Shown here: piece after piece, positions 16,783-24,821 of the stretch
Numbering within the stretch: position 1 is the stretch's first letter
Layout of the letters: the number at the start of each line of letters is the position of its first letter
Assembly: GCA_963669405.2 (NCBI GenBank)
Contig: CAXXHF010000002.1
Location: 1,798,001-1,862,000, forward strand
Length of the DNA stretch: 64,000 bases
Direction of reading: 5' to 3'
Source: Aureisphaera sp963669405
GTDB lineage: Bacteria; Bacteroidota; Bacteroidia; Flavobacteriales; Flavobacteriaceae
The notes under the pieces: model-generated
Told to the model about the DNA's origin: nothing
Databases searched by the model: none
Seen by the model: the letters and a program-made list of their open reading frames with translations, nothing else
Translations under genes and position numbers: made by a program

Positions 16783-18357
16783 TTAGTATCTAGATGAAAG
16801 ATCTTTCGCTACAGCAGATAGTGTATCGATTACTTCATCGGTTAATTTACCCGACTTCAATGTGTCCAATACATCTCTATGCTTTGCGTTCAATAATTCG
16901 ATAAAATCTCTTTCGAATTCCTTCACTTTGTTTACAGGAACATTACGCAACAAGTTCTTGGAACCTGCATAAATAATAGCTACCTGATCTTCTACAGTAA
17001 AAGGATCGTTTTGAGCTTGTTTTAGGATCTCCACGTTACGCTTTCCTTTCTCAATTACATTCATGGTAGCAGCGTCCAAATCAGAACCAAACTTCGCAAA
17101 CGCTTCTAGTTCACGGAACTGAGCTTGATCCAGTTTAAGCGTACCAGCTACTTTCTTCATGGATTTAATCTGAGCAGAACCTCCTACACGAGATACTGAA
17201 ATACCCACGTTAATCGCTGGACGAACCCCAGAATTAAATAAATCTGATTCTAGGAATATCTGACCATCTGTAATAGAAATTACGTTGGTTGGAATATATG
17301 CAGAAACATCTCCTGCTTGTGTTTCAATAATTGGAAGGGCTGTTAATGATCCTCCACCTTTTACTAGAGGCTTTAAAGACTCTGGAAGGTCATTCATGTT
17401 AGCTGCAATAGCATCATCTGCAATTACTTTTGCAGAACGCTCCAACAAACGGGAGTGTAGGTAGAATACATCTCCTGGATATGCTTCACGGCCTGGAGGA
17501 CGACGCAATAATAATGATACCTCACGGTATGCTACCGCTTGCTTGGATAGATCATCATATACAATTAGTGCTGGACGTCCTGTATCACGGAAGTACTCAC
17601 CAATAGCAGCTCCTGCGAAAGGTGCATATACCTGCATTGGAGCAGGATCTGAGGCATTTGCAGCTACAATAGTTGTATATGCCAACGCTCCTCTGTCTTC
17701 CAAGACTTTTGCAATGTTTGCAACGGTAGAAGCTTTTTGTCCTATAGCAACATAGATACAGTACACAGGTTCTCCCGCATCATAAAATTCTTTTTGATTC
17801 AAAATGGTGTCGATACAAACAGTAGTCTTCCCTGTCTGACGGTCACCAATTACCAATTCACGCTGACCTCTTCCTACCGGAATCATTGCGTCAATGGATT
17901 TAATACCTGTCTGTAATGGCTCATTAACAGGTTGACGGTAAATCACACCAGGTGCTTTACGTTCTAAAGGCATTTCGTAGGTTTGTCCCTCGATAGCTCC
18001 TTTACCATCAATAGGTTCTCCTAATGTATTTACAACACGTCCCACAATACCTTCACCTACATTAATAGATGCGATACGCTGGGTACGTTTTACAGTAGCT
18101 CCTTCCATAATCTCTTTGGAAGGCCCTAACAATACAACCCCTACGTTGTCCTCTTCAAGGTTCAATACGATCCCTTCCAAGCCGTTTTCGAACTCTACCA
18201 ATTCTCCGTATTGAGCATTGGATAGCCCATATACACGAGCAATACCATCTCCTACGGTAAGTACAGTTCCTACTTCGTCTAAAGAAGCACTTGCTTCAAA
18301 ACCTGTAAGTTGTTGCTTTAAGATTGCTGAAACTTCAGCGGGTTTAACTTCTGCCAT
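16783..18357 (-). CDS. atpA: ATP synthase F1 subunit alpha
   Basis: Non-catalytic nucleotide-binding subunit of F1. The P-loop GDRQTGKT is at residues 171-178. The alpha signature PAINVGISVSRVGGSAQ is present, and the N-terminal beta-barrel includes VGDGIARVYGL. The 524-residue length is normal. It lies between atpH (58-base gap) and atpG. The operon has no atpD or atpC, which in Bacteroidota are encoded elsewhere. Confidence 0.98.
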   Translation of the reverse strand: MAEVKPAEVSAILKQQLTGFEASASLDEVGTVLTVGDGIARVYGLSNAQYGELVEFENGLEGIVLNLEEDNVGVVLLGPSKEIMEGATVKRTQRIASINVGEGIVGRVVNTLGEPIDGKGAIEGQTYEMPLERKAPGVIYRQPVNEPLQTGIKSIDAMIPVGRGQRELVIGDRQTGKTTVCIDTILNQKEFYDAGEPVYCIYVAIGQKASTVANIAKVLEDRGALAYTTIVAANASDPAPMQVYAPFAGAAIGEYFRDTGRPALIVYDDLSKQAVAYREVSLLLRRPPGREAYPGDVFYLHSRLLERSAKVIADDAIAANMNDLPESLKPLVKGGGSLTALPIIETQAGDVSAYIPTNVISITDGQIFLESDLFNSGVRPAINVGISVSRVGGSAQIKSMKKVAGTLKLDQAQFRELEAFAKFGSDLDAATMNVIEKGKRNVEILKQAQNDPFTVEDQVAIIYAGSKNLLRNVPVNKVKEFERDFIELLNAKHRDVLDTLKSGKLTDEVIDTLSAVAKDLSSRY

Positions 18358-18415
18358 TTTGTTTAAGATTTATACCCCTAGGGGTGATCTCGGAATTCTC
18401 CGATTATATTTCAAT

Positions 18416-18952
18416 TTAAATTGACTTACTAAATTCTCTTTTTAACGTCCCTAATTGGTTCGCAATACTTGCATTGTATTGCAAGTCACCTACGCGAAGG
18501 ATAAATCCACCAATAATTGATTCGTCTATTGTGTTCTCAATGGAGACATTTTCACTTCCTGTCATCTCCTTAACCTTAGCCAACACCTTTTCTTCCATCT
18601 CTGGAGAAAGTGCCACTGCTGTAGTTACTTGTGCTACTTTAACTCCTTTGGCTTCGTTGTAAAGTCCAATAAAGCTATCTGCAACACCTCCAAGAATATC
18701 AGTCCGTTCATTTTGTGCTAAAAGACCGATCAATCCTTTTGTGTTTGTTGAATTTTTATCGAAAATCTGTAGCAATGCACCTTTTTTATCTTCAGCCTTG
18801 ATAATGGGGCTTTTTAATAATGTGCGTAATTCTTTGCTACCGCTAAGAGTTGCCTGAACATCTTTCATATCACCAAAAACGGCATCTACAGTGTTCGTCT
18901 CTTGGGCATGTTGTAAAACGGCTTTCGCGTATCGTACGGCTGCTCTACTCAT
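18416..18952 (-). CDS. atpH: ATP synthase F1 subunit delta
   Basis: Peripheral-stalk protein that joins subunit b to the top of F1. The 178 residues show the family pattern: RAAVRYAKAVLQHAQE at the N-terminus, and the C-terminal VSIENTIDESIIGGFILRVG motif. The start is 5 bases after the atpF stop. Its position between atpF and atpA is the usual one. Confidence 0.95.
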   Translation of the reverse strand: MSRAAVRYAKAVLQHAQETNTVDAVFGDMKDVQATLSGSKELRTLLKSPIIKAEDKKGALLQIFDKNSTNTKGLIGLLAQNERTDILGGVADSFIGLYNEAKGVKVAQVTTAVALSPEMEEKVLAKVKEMTGSENVSIENTIDESIIGGFILRVGDLQYNASIANQLGTLKREFSKSI

Positions 18953-18957
18953 AACCT

Positions 18958-19455
18958 CTAGTTTAATTTGGCATCACCCAACATAGACTCAACCAATTTC
19001 AATTGTTTGTCTTTGTTAGATAGTTCCTCTTTCACCACTTTTTCTGCGATTTCTACAGATAGAGAGGCTACTTGGTTTTTAATCTCAGCTACGGCTGATT
19101 TCTTTTCACTTTCAATAGCCGCTTGCGCATTTGCAATCATTTTATCTCCTTCAGCTTTTGCTTCTTCCTTAGCATCTGCAATCAATTTGGCTTTAAGCTC
19201 ACGGGCTTCCTTAAGCATGGCGTCACGTTCTGCTCTTGCTTCTTTTAATAGTTTCTCGTTATCCGCTTGAAGGTTTTCCATTTCCTTCTTAGCGTTTTCG
19301 GCCGATGCTAAAGCATCTTTAATACCTTGCTCACGGTCGTTTACCGCATTAAGGATAGGTTTCCATGCATACTTTCTCAATAAGAAAAGTAAAAGCAAAA
19401 ACAATAATGTTTGCCAGAAAAAAAGACCTAATGAAAATTCGTCGAGTAATCCCAT
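18958..19455 (-). CDS. atpF: ATP synthase F0 subunit b
   Basis: Peripheral-stalk subunit of 165 residues. One N-terminal membrane helix (about 8-26, FSLGLFFWQTLLFLLLLFLL) is followed by a long alanine- and lysine-rich coiled coil that dimerises. The motif KYAWKPI just after the membrane helix is typical. An 89-base gap with a hairpin separates it from atpE. Confidence 0.95.
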   Translation of the reverse strand: MGLLDEFSLGLFFWQTLLFLLLLFLLRKYAWKPILNAVNDREQGIKDALASAENAKKEMENLQADNEKLLKEARAERDAMLKEARELKAKLIADAKEEAKAEGDKMIANAQAAIESEKKSAVAEIKNQVASLSVEIAEKVVKEELSNKDKQLKLVESMLGDAKLN

Positions 19456-19498
19456 ATCTTAATTATAATGTGTAATTCAATGTTCAATTTTAACCCTG

Positions 19499-19521
19499 GG
19501 CTGCAACCAACCGTTGCAGCC
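19499..19521 (-). other. Intercistronic hairpin between atpE and atpF
   Basis: A perfect 9-base inverted repeat (GGCTGCAAC and GTTGCAGCC) with a 5-base loop lies in the 89-base gap after the atpE stop. No T-run follows on the minus strand, so it is not a standard terminator. It could stabilise the upstream mRNA end or attenuate read-through, giving more subunit c than subunit b. Confidence 0.6.
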
Positions 19522-19544
19522 TAAGGTTCCTAAGTGTATTATAC

Positions 19545-19736
19545 TTATACTGCAAATAATGCAGCAAAGCCAATACCTTCAATAAGTGCCGCAGCAATCA
19601 ACATTGCTGTTTGGATCTTTCCGTAAGACTCTGGTTGACGAGCGATAGCTTCCATCGCTTTACCACCAATTTGTCCGATACCGATACCTACACCGATAAC
19701 TACTAGTCCTGCACCTACAATAGCTGGAATTGTCAT
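19545..19736 (-). CDS. atpE: ATP synthase F0 subunit c
   Basis: A 63-residue proteolipid hairpin that forms the rotor ring. The first helix has a glycine-rich face (VVIGVGIGIGQIGGKAME), the polar loop is ARQPE, and the second helix carries the ion-binding carboxylate Glu53 in LIEGIGFAAL. The residues around Glu53 do not show the Ser-Thr pattern of sodium-binding rings, so protons are the likely ion. The length is at the short end for c subunits but usual for this phylum. Confidence 0.95.
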   Translation of the reverse strand: MTIPAIVGAGLVVIGVGIGIGQIGGKAMEAIARQPESYGKIQTAMLIAAALIEGIGFAALFAV

Positions 19737-19768
19737 AATATATCTATTTAAAAATTAAACATTCAATT

Positions 19769-20887
19769 TTATAAATGCTGAATCTCACCCTCGTGAGCCT
19801 CAGCATGGTCATGGTCTTCGGCAGCAAAACCGAAATACAATGCGGATAGCATTGTGAAAATATATGCTTGCAATAATGCCACTAATATTTCAATCAATGA
19901 AATGGCAAAAGCCAATCCGAACGATAGCGGGCTACCGATCCAGTTTTTGAAAATAAACATTAGCCCTATCAAACTCATTAAAACAATATGTCCTGCCTGC
20001 ATATTCGCATACAAACGAATCAATAATGAGAAAGGCTTAATGAATATCCCTAACACCTCAATTGGGATAAGGATTATATATAAAGGTAATTTTGCAATCC
20101 AAGGCATACTATCTCCTAAAGGATCAAAAATATGCTTCCAGTAGTCTTTGGTTCCTGTGAAATTTGTAATCAGGAATGTTAAAAGAGCCAATGCTGTAGT
20201 AATGGCTATATTTCCAGTAACATTAACACCCAGAGGGGTTAATCCAAAAATGTTCAAAAACCAAATGAAAAAGAAAACCGTGAGCAAGAAAGGCATGTAC
20301 TTTCTGTATTTCTTCTCACCAATATTTGGGCGAGCAATATCATCTCTGATGTATAAAACGATAGGCTCAAAGAATCTCCCAACACCAGAAGGAATACCGT
20401 TGTTTCTACCATAGCTCTTTGCCAAGCCTCTAAATAATAGAATCATCAATAATCCTGTAAGGATAATCATAAAAACACTTTTGGTAATAGAAAGATCTAA
20501 AGGCTTTACATTAGTTGCATGGTGATCTTCATCATAATTTATGGTTCCACTTGAATCGGTTTCATAAATCTTACTGTGATATAGTTTGAAATATTTTCCA
20601 TTAGATTCTACCACTTCTTCTCCATGGTGGAATTTACCAGATGCAAAAACATGCAACCCATCTGACCATAGAATCACAGGCAATGAGAAACCAACGTAGT
20701 GGTGTTCTCCATCGTCTCCTGTATAAGAATACAAACTAAAGTCATAAGAGTCTTTAAGGTGGTGGTCTATATACTCTTTAATTTCCGTCTTTTTGTCTTT
20801 CTCACCAGTGTCATCCTTGGCGCTAACAGAAAGTGGGGCAATGAATATAAAAATGAGCAGTAATCGAACTAATATTTTTCTTTGCAT
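19769..20887 (-). CDS. atpB: ATP synthase F0 subunit a
   Basis: Stator subunit holding the proton half-channels. The C-terminal two thirds contain the conserved helices, including the essential arginine in LLIRLYANMQAGH and the later LIEILVALLQAYIF segment. At 372 residues it is much longer than the E. coli protein. An N-terminal signal peptide (ending SVSA, about residue 23) and roughly 110 periplasmic residues rich in His, Asp and Lys come first. This extension is common in Bacteroidota, and its role is unknown. A promoter box lies 34 bases upstream. Confidence 0.96.
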   Translation of the reverse strand: MQRKILVRLLLIFIFIAPLSVSAKDDTGEKDKKTEIKEYIDHHLKDSYDFSLYSYTGDDGEHHYVGFSLPVILWSDGLHVFASGKFHHGEEVVESNGKYFKLYHSKIYETDSSGTINYDEDHHATNVKPLDLSITKSVFMIILTGLLMILLFRGLAKSYGRNNGIPSGVGRFFEPIVLYIRDDIARPNIGEKKYRKYMPFLLTVFFFIWFLNIFGLTPLGVNVTGNIAITTALALLTFLITNFTGTKDYWKHIFDPLGDSMPWIAKLPLYIILIPIEVLGIFIKPFSLLIRLYANMQAGHIVLMSLIGLMFIFKNWIGSPLSFGLAFAISLIEILVALLQAYIFTMLSALYFGFAAEDHDHAEAHEGEIQHL

Positions 20888-20921
20888 ACCGAACAGTAAA
20901 TAGTGTCCTTAAAAATCGGTG

Positions 20922-20929
20922 CAAAAATA
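20922..20929 (-). promoter_or_regulatory. -7 box for an atpB-proximal promoter
   Basis: A perfect TATTTTTG on the minus strand lies 34 bases before the atpB ATG, within the 102-base gap after the DUF6168 gene. It suggests that atpB-E-F-H-A-G can be transcribed separately from porW, bactofilin and atpZ. No clear TTG is seen at -33. Confidence 0.55.
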
Positions 20930-20989
20930 CTGTTATTACTTAGAAAGAAAAAAGTTTTTAAGCTCTTTTTTTACTGCTAAAAATAGAAC

Positions 20990-21376
20990 CTAAGAAGACT
21001 GATTATTAAGTACTTTAGAAAGATAGAAAACTTCTAATACCAAACAGATAGCATAAGGCACAAAGAACGTAATGAATTCAATGGTTTGCATCTCCCCGTC
21101 TGCCTTGTAATACGGTTGAAAAACCAAGAAAAAAACAAGAAACTTTAATAAGCTGCCTCCAAAAAAAACAAAACCCGCCTGAGCAGATCCTGGCTTTATA
21201 CTGCGCAAGACCAAGAATAAAATGATTGTTGCTAGAATGAAATTTAGACTATAGGCCAAGACAATCTTGTGTTCCCAAAGTGGTTTCTCAAAGGCATCCA
21301 ACGCCAGAAGGTGAATTCCAAACGCGAAAACAAGTGTTCCCAAGAGGACACTAAAAAATTTTATGTTGCCTTTCAT
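20990..21376 (-). CDS. DUF6168 family membrane protein
   Basis: 128 residues with four hydrophobic helices (for example FFSVLLGTLVFAFGIHLLAL and LNFILATIILFLVLRSI). The gene starts on the last base of the atpZ stop region. Its place between atpZ and atpB is where AtpI sits in other phyla. I infer an AtpI-like accessory or assembly role for the F0 sector. No catalytic motif is visible. Confidence 0.75.
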   Translation of the reverse strand: MKGNIKFFSVLLGTLVFAFGIHLLALDAFEKPLWEHKIVLAYSLNFILATIILFLVLRSIKPGSAQAGFVFFGGSLLKFLVFFLVFQPYYKADGEMQTIEFITFFVPYAICLVLEVFYLSKVLNNQSS

Positions 21377-21594
21377 TAAGAATTAAGTTTATTGGTCTGT
21401 TTTACCACAAGGAATAAAGAAATTCCTATACCCGCTAATGTGCATAAAATAATGAAGAGTTTTCCGTCGGGATTGTATTGAGAGTCTAACCATTTACCCA
21501 GTTGTACAGAGGCATAAATAATGACACCCATCTCTATGGCAATAGCGCTTAATACCGCCCAACGTTTTATACCGTTATTTTTGGGATTGGGCAT
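21376..21594 (-). CDS. atpZ: AtpZ/AtpI-like protein
   Basis: 72 residues with two membrane helices (WAVLSAIAIEMGVIIYASVQ and FIILCTLAGIGISLFLVV) joined by the short polar turn GKWLDSQYNPDGK. This is the layout of AtpZ. AtpZ with AtpI has been linked to ion (calcium or magnesium) transport and ATP synthase assembly in other bacteria. It shares one base with the downstream DUF6168 gene. Confidence 0.85.
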   Translation of the reverse strand: MPNPKNNGIKRWAVLSAIAIEMGVIIYASVQLGKWLDSQYNPDGKLFIILCTLAGIGISLFLVVKQTNKLNS

Positions 21595-21609
21595 AGATGT
21601 TATATTGAA

Positions 21610-22050
21610 TTATTTGGCAACCTCTGCTGTGTCCTTTTTCAATCGTTGTTGACGATCATAGGGATTGGGTTTGTCGCTTGGACTGCTCTTTTTGGAACCC
21701 TGCATACTACAAGAAGCATTGAATGTAGCTCCTGGCTCTACGGCCAACTTACCTACAACGACCTCACCTTCAATATGAGCTGTTGCTTTTAAGGTAAGAG
21801 TCCCAGAAACATCCAAATTTCCTTCGAACCTGCCTTCAATATCAGCATTTTCACAGGTTAATTTTCCTTTTATTACACCGGATTTTCCCAAAACCACTTT
21901 AGAAGGTTTACTCATAGTGCCTTCTAAGGTTCCGTCTATTCTAAAAAATCCATTGGAAACAATGTCTCCAGTAAATGTTGTTCCTTCGTTAATTCTGTTT
22001 TGGCTTGCTGATGGTTCCATAATTTTTCTGTCTTTTTTGTCTGAAAACAT
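21610..22050 (-). CDS. Bactofilin
   Basis: 146 residues. The central right-handed beta-helix (DUF583) is clear from repeating strands: EGTTFTGDIVSNGFFRIDGT, VVLGKSGVIKGKLTCENADI and VSGTLTLKATAHIEGEVVVG. It is flanked by disordered termini, the second rich in Lys and Ser. Bactofilins polymerise without nucleotide into cytoplasmic filaments that organise cell-wall or polarity proteins. The start is the ATG at 22050, or possibly the ATG at 22020. It sits 5 bases after porW, which makes cotranscription likely. Confidence 0.9.
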   Translation of the reverse strand: MFSDKKDRKIMEPSASQNRINEGTTFTGDIVSNGFFRIDGTLEGTMSKPSKVVLGKSGVIKGKLTCENADIEGRFEGNLDVSGTLTLKATAHIEGEVVVGKLAVEPGATFNASCSMQGSKKSSPSDKPNPYDRQQRLKKDTAEVAK

Positions 22051-22055
22051 AGTAG

Positions 22056-24635
22056 TTATTTTTGGGGATTACTATTTTCCTCTTGCACATTGACAGTGCT
22101 ACTTAGGTACTCATCTAAATTTTTGTGAATTTGTACAATTTTATAGTGAGGGGATGTTATTTCAAAATGAGGATACGCAATCCTATATTCTTTATTTTCC
22201 TTTAAAACTTCTGCAAATCCTTTTCCACCTAGTTGGGTATTTAATCCGTGGATGATCACAAATAGGGTGTTAGGATCATAATAGTCTATGGAAGTAGACA
22301 TATCGAAATAATTGTACTGCTTAATGGCTTCATCCAATGTAGATTGAAGTTCTTTGGCCACTTCCATATCAGCACTGGTGAATTGATAAACCACCTTCCA
22401 TTTATCTCCTTCTTTAGGGGTTGCAAATTGTTTTGCAGACAACTTTGGAAGAACTGTGTTGTAGATCTCTTGTGCTTGTTTTCCTTCAGGAGATTGTGGA
22501 TAATTTAATGCAATGAAATTGAGTGCGTTTTTATACGCTTCAAATCCTTCTTTTCTGGCTAGGGCTGTGGCTTTCAGCATCTCCAATTTAGGAACAATAC
22601 CATTTCCAGTGTAAATCTTAATATATTCTTCTGTAGTATCTATAACATATTGATATTTACCTGCTTCAAACTCTTTATAAAGTGCTTTGTATTTAAATTC
22701 AGGACTGGACTCATCGGTTGCCAACTGTACGTTTGGATTCCTCAATATTTCAGCATATCTAGATTCTGGATGATTGGTTAAAATGTCATTCTTCCATTTA
22801 TCTGCTAATGCTTTGTTTTCGGTTAATTCATAAATCTTGAAAAGATTGTATTTGGAAGGCAACACCAAACGATCTTCAGGACCGTATCCCAAGAGGGTTT
22901 CTAAACGGTTAGAAGCCAAATCATACTCTCTAAACTTTTCTTTATAGATTAATCCTAACTGATAATATGCAAAGTTTCTGTCTCCCGTAAGGCTATCAAT
23001 AATTTTTGGGTCTTTCGGGATTTTTTTCAAATAGGTCTCTGGCTTAAAACGTTCATTTTCAGCAATTGGCTGAGATTCTTCTATTTCTTCAACACCTTGA
23101 AATGATCCTCTTTTTCGGGAAGAAAGTCTCCACTCATCTTCCAATTTTCTTTCGCCCCAAATTTTTCGGAATTCTCCTTTTCCATAGGCTAGTGTTGTAC
23201 TATTATAGAAATAGAATTTGCCTCCACCAGCATTTTTGTCACTTCCAATAGAGTTATTTTTATTATAAAATTCTTTGTTTGCAACACGTTCGTCTACTTC
23301 GGCTTGTTCTATAGAATCTGCAATCGCTTTTGCCTTAAGCTTGGTTGTATAATCAGTAAAAAATGCAACCTGCTCTGCTTCGCTCATTGCTGCTATTCGT
23401 AAAATAGAATCGTTTGTGCTGGCAATGTCTTCATACTTAATTACATCGTCCAAATTTTCACGCTTCTTCTTTACACGTCGCCAAGGGCGTGTCTTTTCAT
23501 CCAAAAAAGTTAGGGTACTATCGTAATAAGCCCCTGCTCTTTTATACTCAGCACGATCAAAGTTGATCTCAGCTAACGTTGAATAATTAACTGACTGCAA
23601 TGTGCGGTCGTTGTTGTAGTTTTTAATGGACTCGTTATAATAGATTACTGCTGTATCTATATTTACCGTATTGCGGTAATATTCGCCCATAGCATTGTAG
23701 ATGATATCTTTGAAAGGGCGATTCTCGCGATTCTCTTCCAAATCCTGAAGCAATTCTAAAAAAGCAATACGATCTCCTTTTTCATAATCAAAATTACGGC
23801 CTTGGGCAATGTAAGACTGAATCATGTAAATTCTTGGAGACTTCCTGTTAAGGTCTATCACTTCTTGATATGCCATATTTGCACTGTCTTTCTCCTCCAG
23901 TCGATCATAAATCTGTCCTTTTATAAAAGAATAACGACCTTTCAGCTCATTGTCTTTCACAAACTCAGAAGCAAGTTTAATATGAGGTAGTGCTTCTTCA
24001 ATAGAATCCAGATTTATATATGCTTGGGCCATGATGGCAGAAGCATCTGCAGCATCTATATCACTTAGTCCTTCTTCTTCCAAAAGGGTAGCCAACTCTT
24101 CCAAAGCTCCTTCTTCGTTGTTTAAACGAATGTTAGATTTGGCTTTCCACATTTTGGCTTCGTTAATACTATTGCTTGTAGGGTAACGGTTCAAAATAAA
24201 ATTGAAGGCATCTTGAGAAGCTACAAATCGCTCATCATAATACCTTGCTTTCCCCAACATCATATAAGCTTCATCTATCTGGGGATTGTGCTCTTTTCCA
24301 TCAATATAAATGGAATGTTTCTGAATGGCTTTAGCTGCCTTTTCCTCTGCCCTTCCAAATTTGGAATCTGTTTTGGGCTTTTCACCGGGTTTGGTAATCT
24401 TTTTCTTTACTTCGATTCGTTCTACTGGAAGGATTTCCCAAAAATTGTCCCTAAAAGTAGCGGCCAGTTGCTCTTTACCTTCATCAAAGGCTACTCCTCC
24501 ATTATAAAGTGCATTGTACTCTGCCGTAACAGCGTGATAATTTCTGCTCAGAAATGTATTTTTCTTTCTGGAACAAGATGCTAGTATTAAAACGGTAACA
24601 AAAAGTATCGTAATTTTTTTCGCGTACTTCAACAT
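22056..24635 (-). CDS. porW: T9SS/gliding motility lipoprotein PorW (SprE)
   Basis: 859 residues. The lipoprotein signal ends LILASC (Cys21). A TPR-rich body follows (for example YMMLGKARYYDERFVASQDAF and YYRNTVNIDTAVIYYNESI), with a C-terminal alpha/beta region. This matches PorW of Porphyromonas and SprE of Flavobacterium, which are needed for type IX secretion and, in gliders, motility, and which link outer-membrane T9SS parts to the energised inner-membrane motor. T9SS cargo genes at 4770 and 28981 agree with a working system. It heads the bactofilin-atp gene string. Confidence 0.92.
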   Translation of the reverse strand: MLKYAKKITILFVTVLILASCSRKKNTFLSRNYHAVTAEYNALYNGGVAFDEGKEQLAATFRDNFWEILPVERIEVKKKITKPGEKPKTDSKFGRAEEKAAKAIQKHSIYIDGKEHNPQIDEAYMMLGKARYYDERFVASQDAFNFILNRYPTSNSINEAKMWKAKSNIRLNNEEGALEELATLLEEEGLSDIDAADASAIMAQAYINLDSIEEALPHIKLASEFVKDNELKGRYSFIKGQIYDRLEEKDSANMAYQEVIDLNRKSPRIYMIQSYIAQGRNFDYEKGDRIAFLELLQDLEENRENRPFKDIIYNAMGEYYRNTVNIDTAVIYYNESIKNYNNDRTLQSVNYSTLAEINFDRAEYKRAGAYYDSTLTFLDEKTRPWRRVKKKRENLDDVIKYEDIASTNDSILRIAAMSEAEQVAFFTDYTTKLKAKAIADSIEQAEVDERVANKEFYNKNNSIGSDKNAGGGKFYFYNSTTLAYGKGEFRKIWGERKLEDEWRLSSRKRGSFQGVEEIEESQPIAENERFKPETYLKKIPKDPKIIDSLTGDRNFAYYQLGLIYKEKFREYDLASNRLETLLGYGPEDRLVLPSKYNLFKIYELTENKALADKWKNDILTNHPESRYAEILRNPNVQLATDESSPEFKYKALYKEFEAGKYQYVIDTTEEYIKIYTGNGIVPKLEMLKATALARKEGFEAYKNALNFIALNYPQSPEGKQAQEIYNTVLPKLSAKQFATPKEGDKWKVVYQFTSADMEVAKELQSTLDEAIKQYNYFDMSTSIDYYDPNTLFVIIHGLNTQLGGKGFAEVLKENKEYRIAYPHFEITSPHYKIVQIHKNLDEYLSSTVNVQEENSNPQK

Positions 24636-24698
24636 TCTTTTAAATTCTATGATACTGTAACTTAAATCCTTTGTTTTTAGTATGTAAATCGTTCAAAG

Positions 24699-24718
24699 GA
24701 AACGTAAAAATACGTTTC
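24699..24718. repeat. Inverted repeat in the porW/oxidoreductase divergent gap
   Basis: GAAACGTA and TACGTTTC form a perfect 8-base palindrome around AAAA. Five T follow on the plus strand, giving a terminator-like form, but no plus-strand gene ends here. It lies between two divergent starts, so a protein-binding operator or an early terminator are both possible. Confidence 0.45.
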
Positions 24719-24798
24719 TTTTTGACATGTCTGCGCAATTTGAGCAAATTTTGGGTTTGTTTCCTTATTTGTTAGGCTCACAGACAAATTTTCCTTTG

Positions 24799-24806
24799 TA
24801 CTTTTG
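24799..24806 (+). promoter_or_regulatory. -7 box for the oxidoreductase gene
   Basis: A perfect TACTTTTG ends 15 bases before the ATG at 24822. It overlaps the upstream TTG (24804) that could otherwise extend the frame, so translation from that TTG is unlikely. A TTTG lies 27 bases upstream, too far for a convincing -33. Confidence 0.6.
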
Positions 24807-24821
24807 CCAAAATTTTTTGCC

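Noticed and set aside
15851..21594. Missing atpD and atpC as a sign of a broken ATP synthase operon
   Set aside because: Bacteroidota normally encode beta and epsilon at a separate locus.
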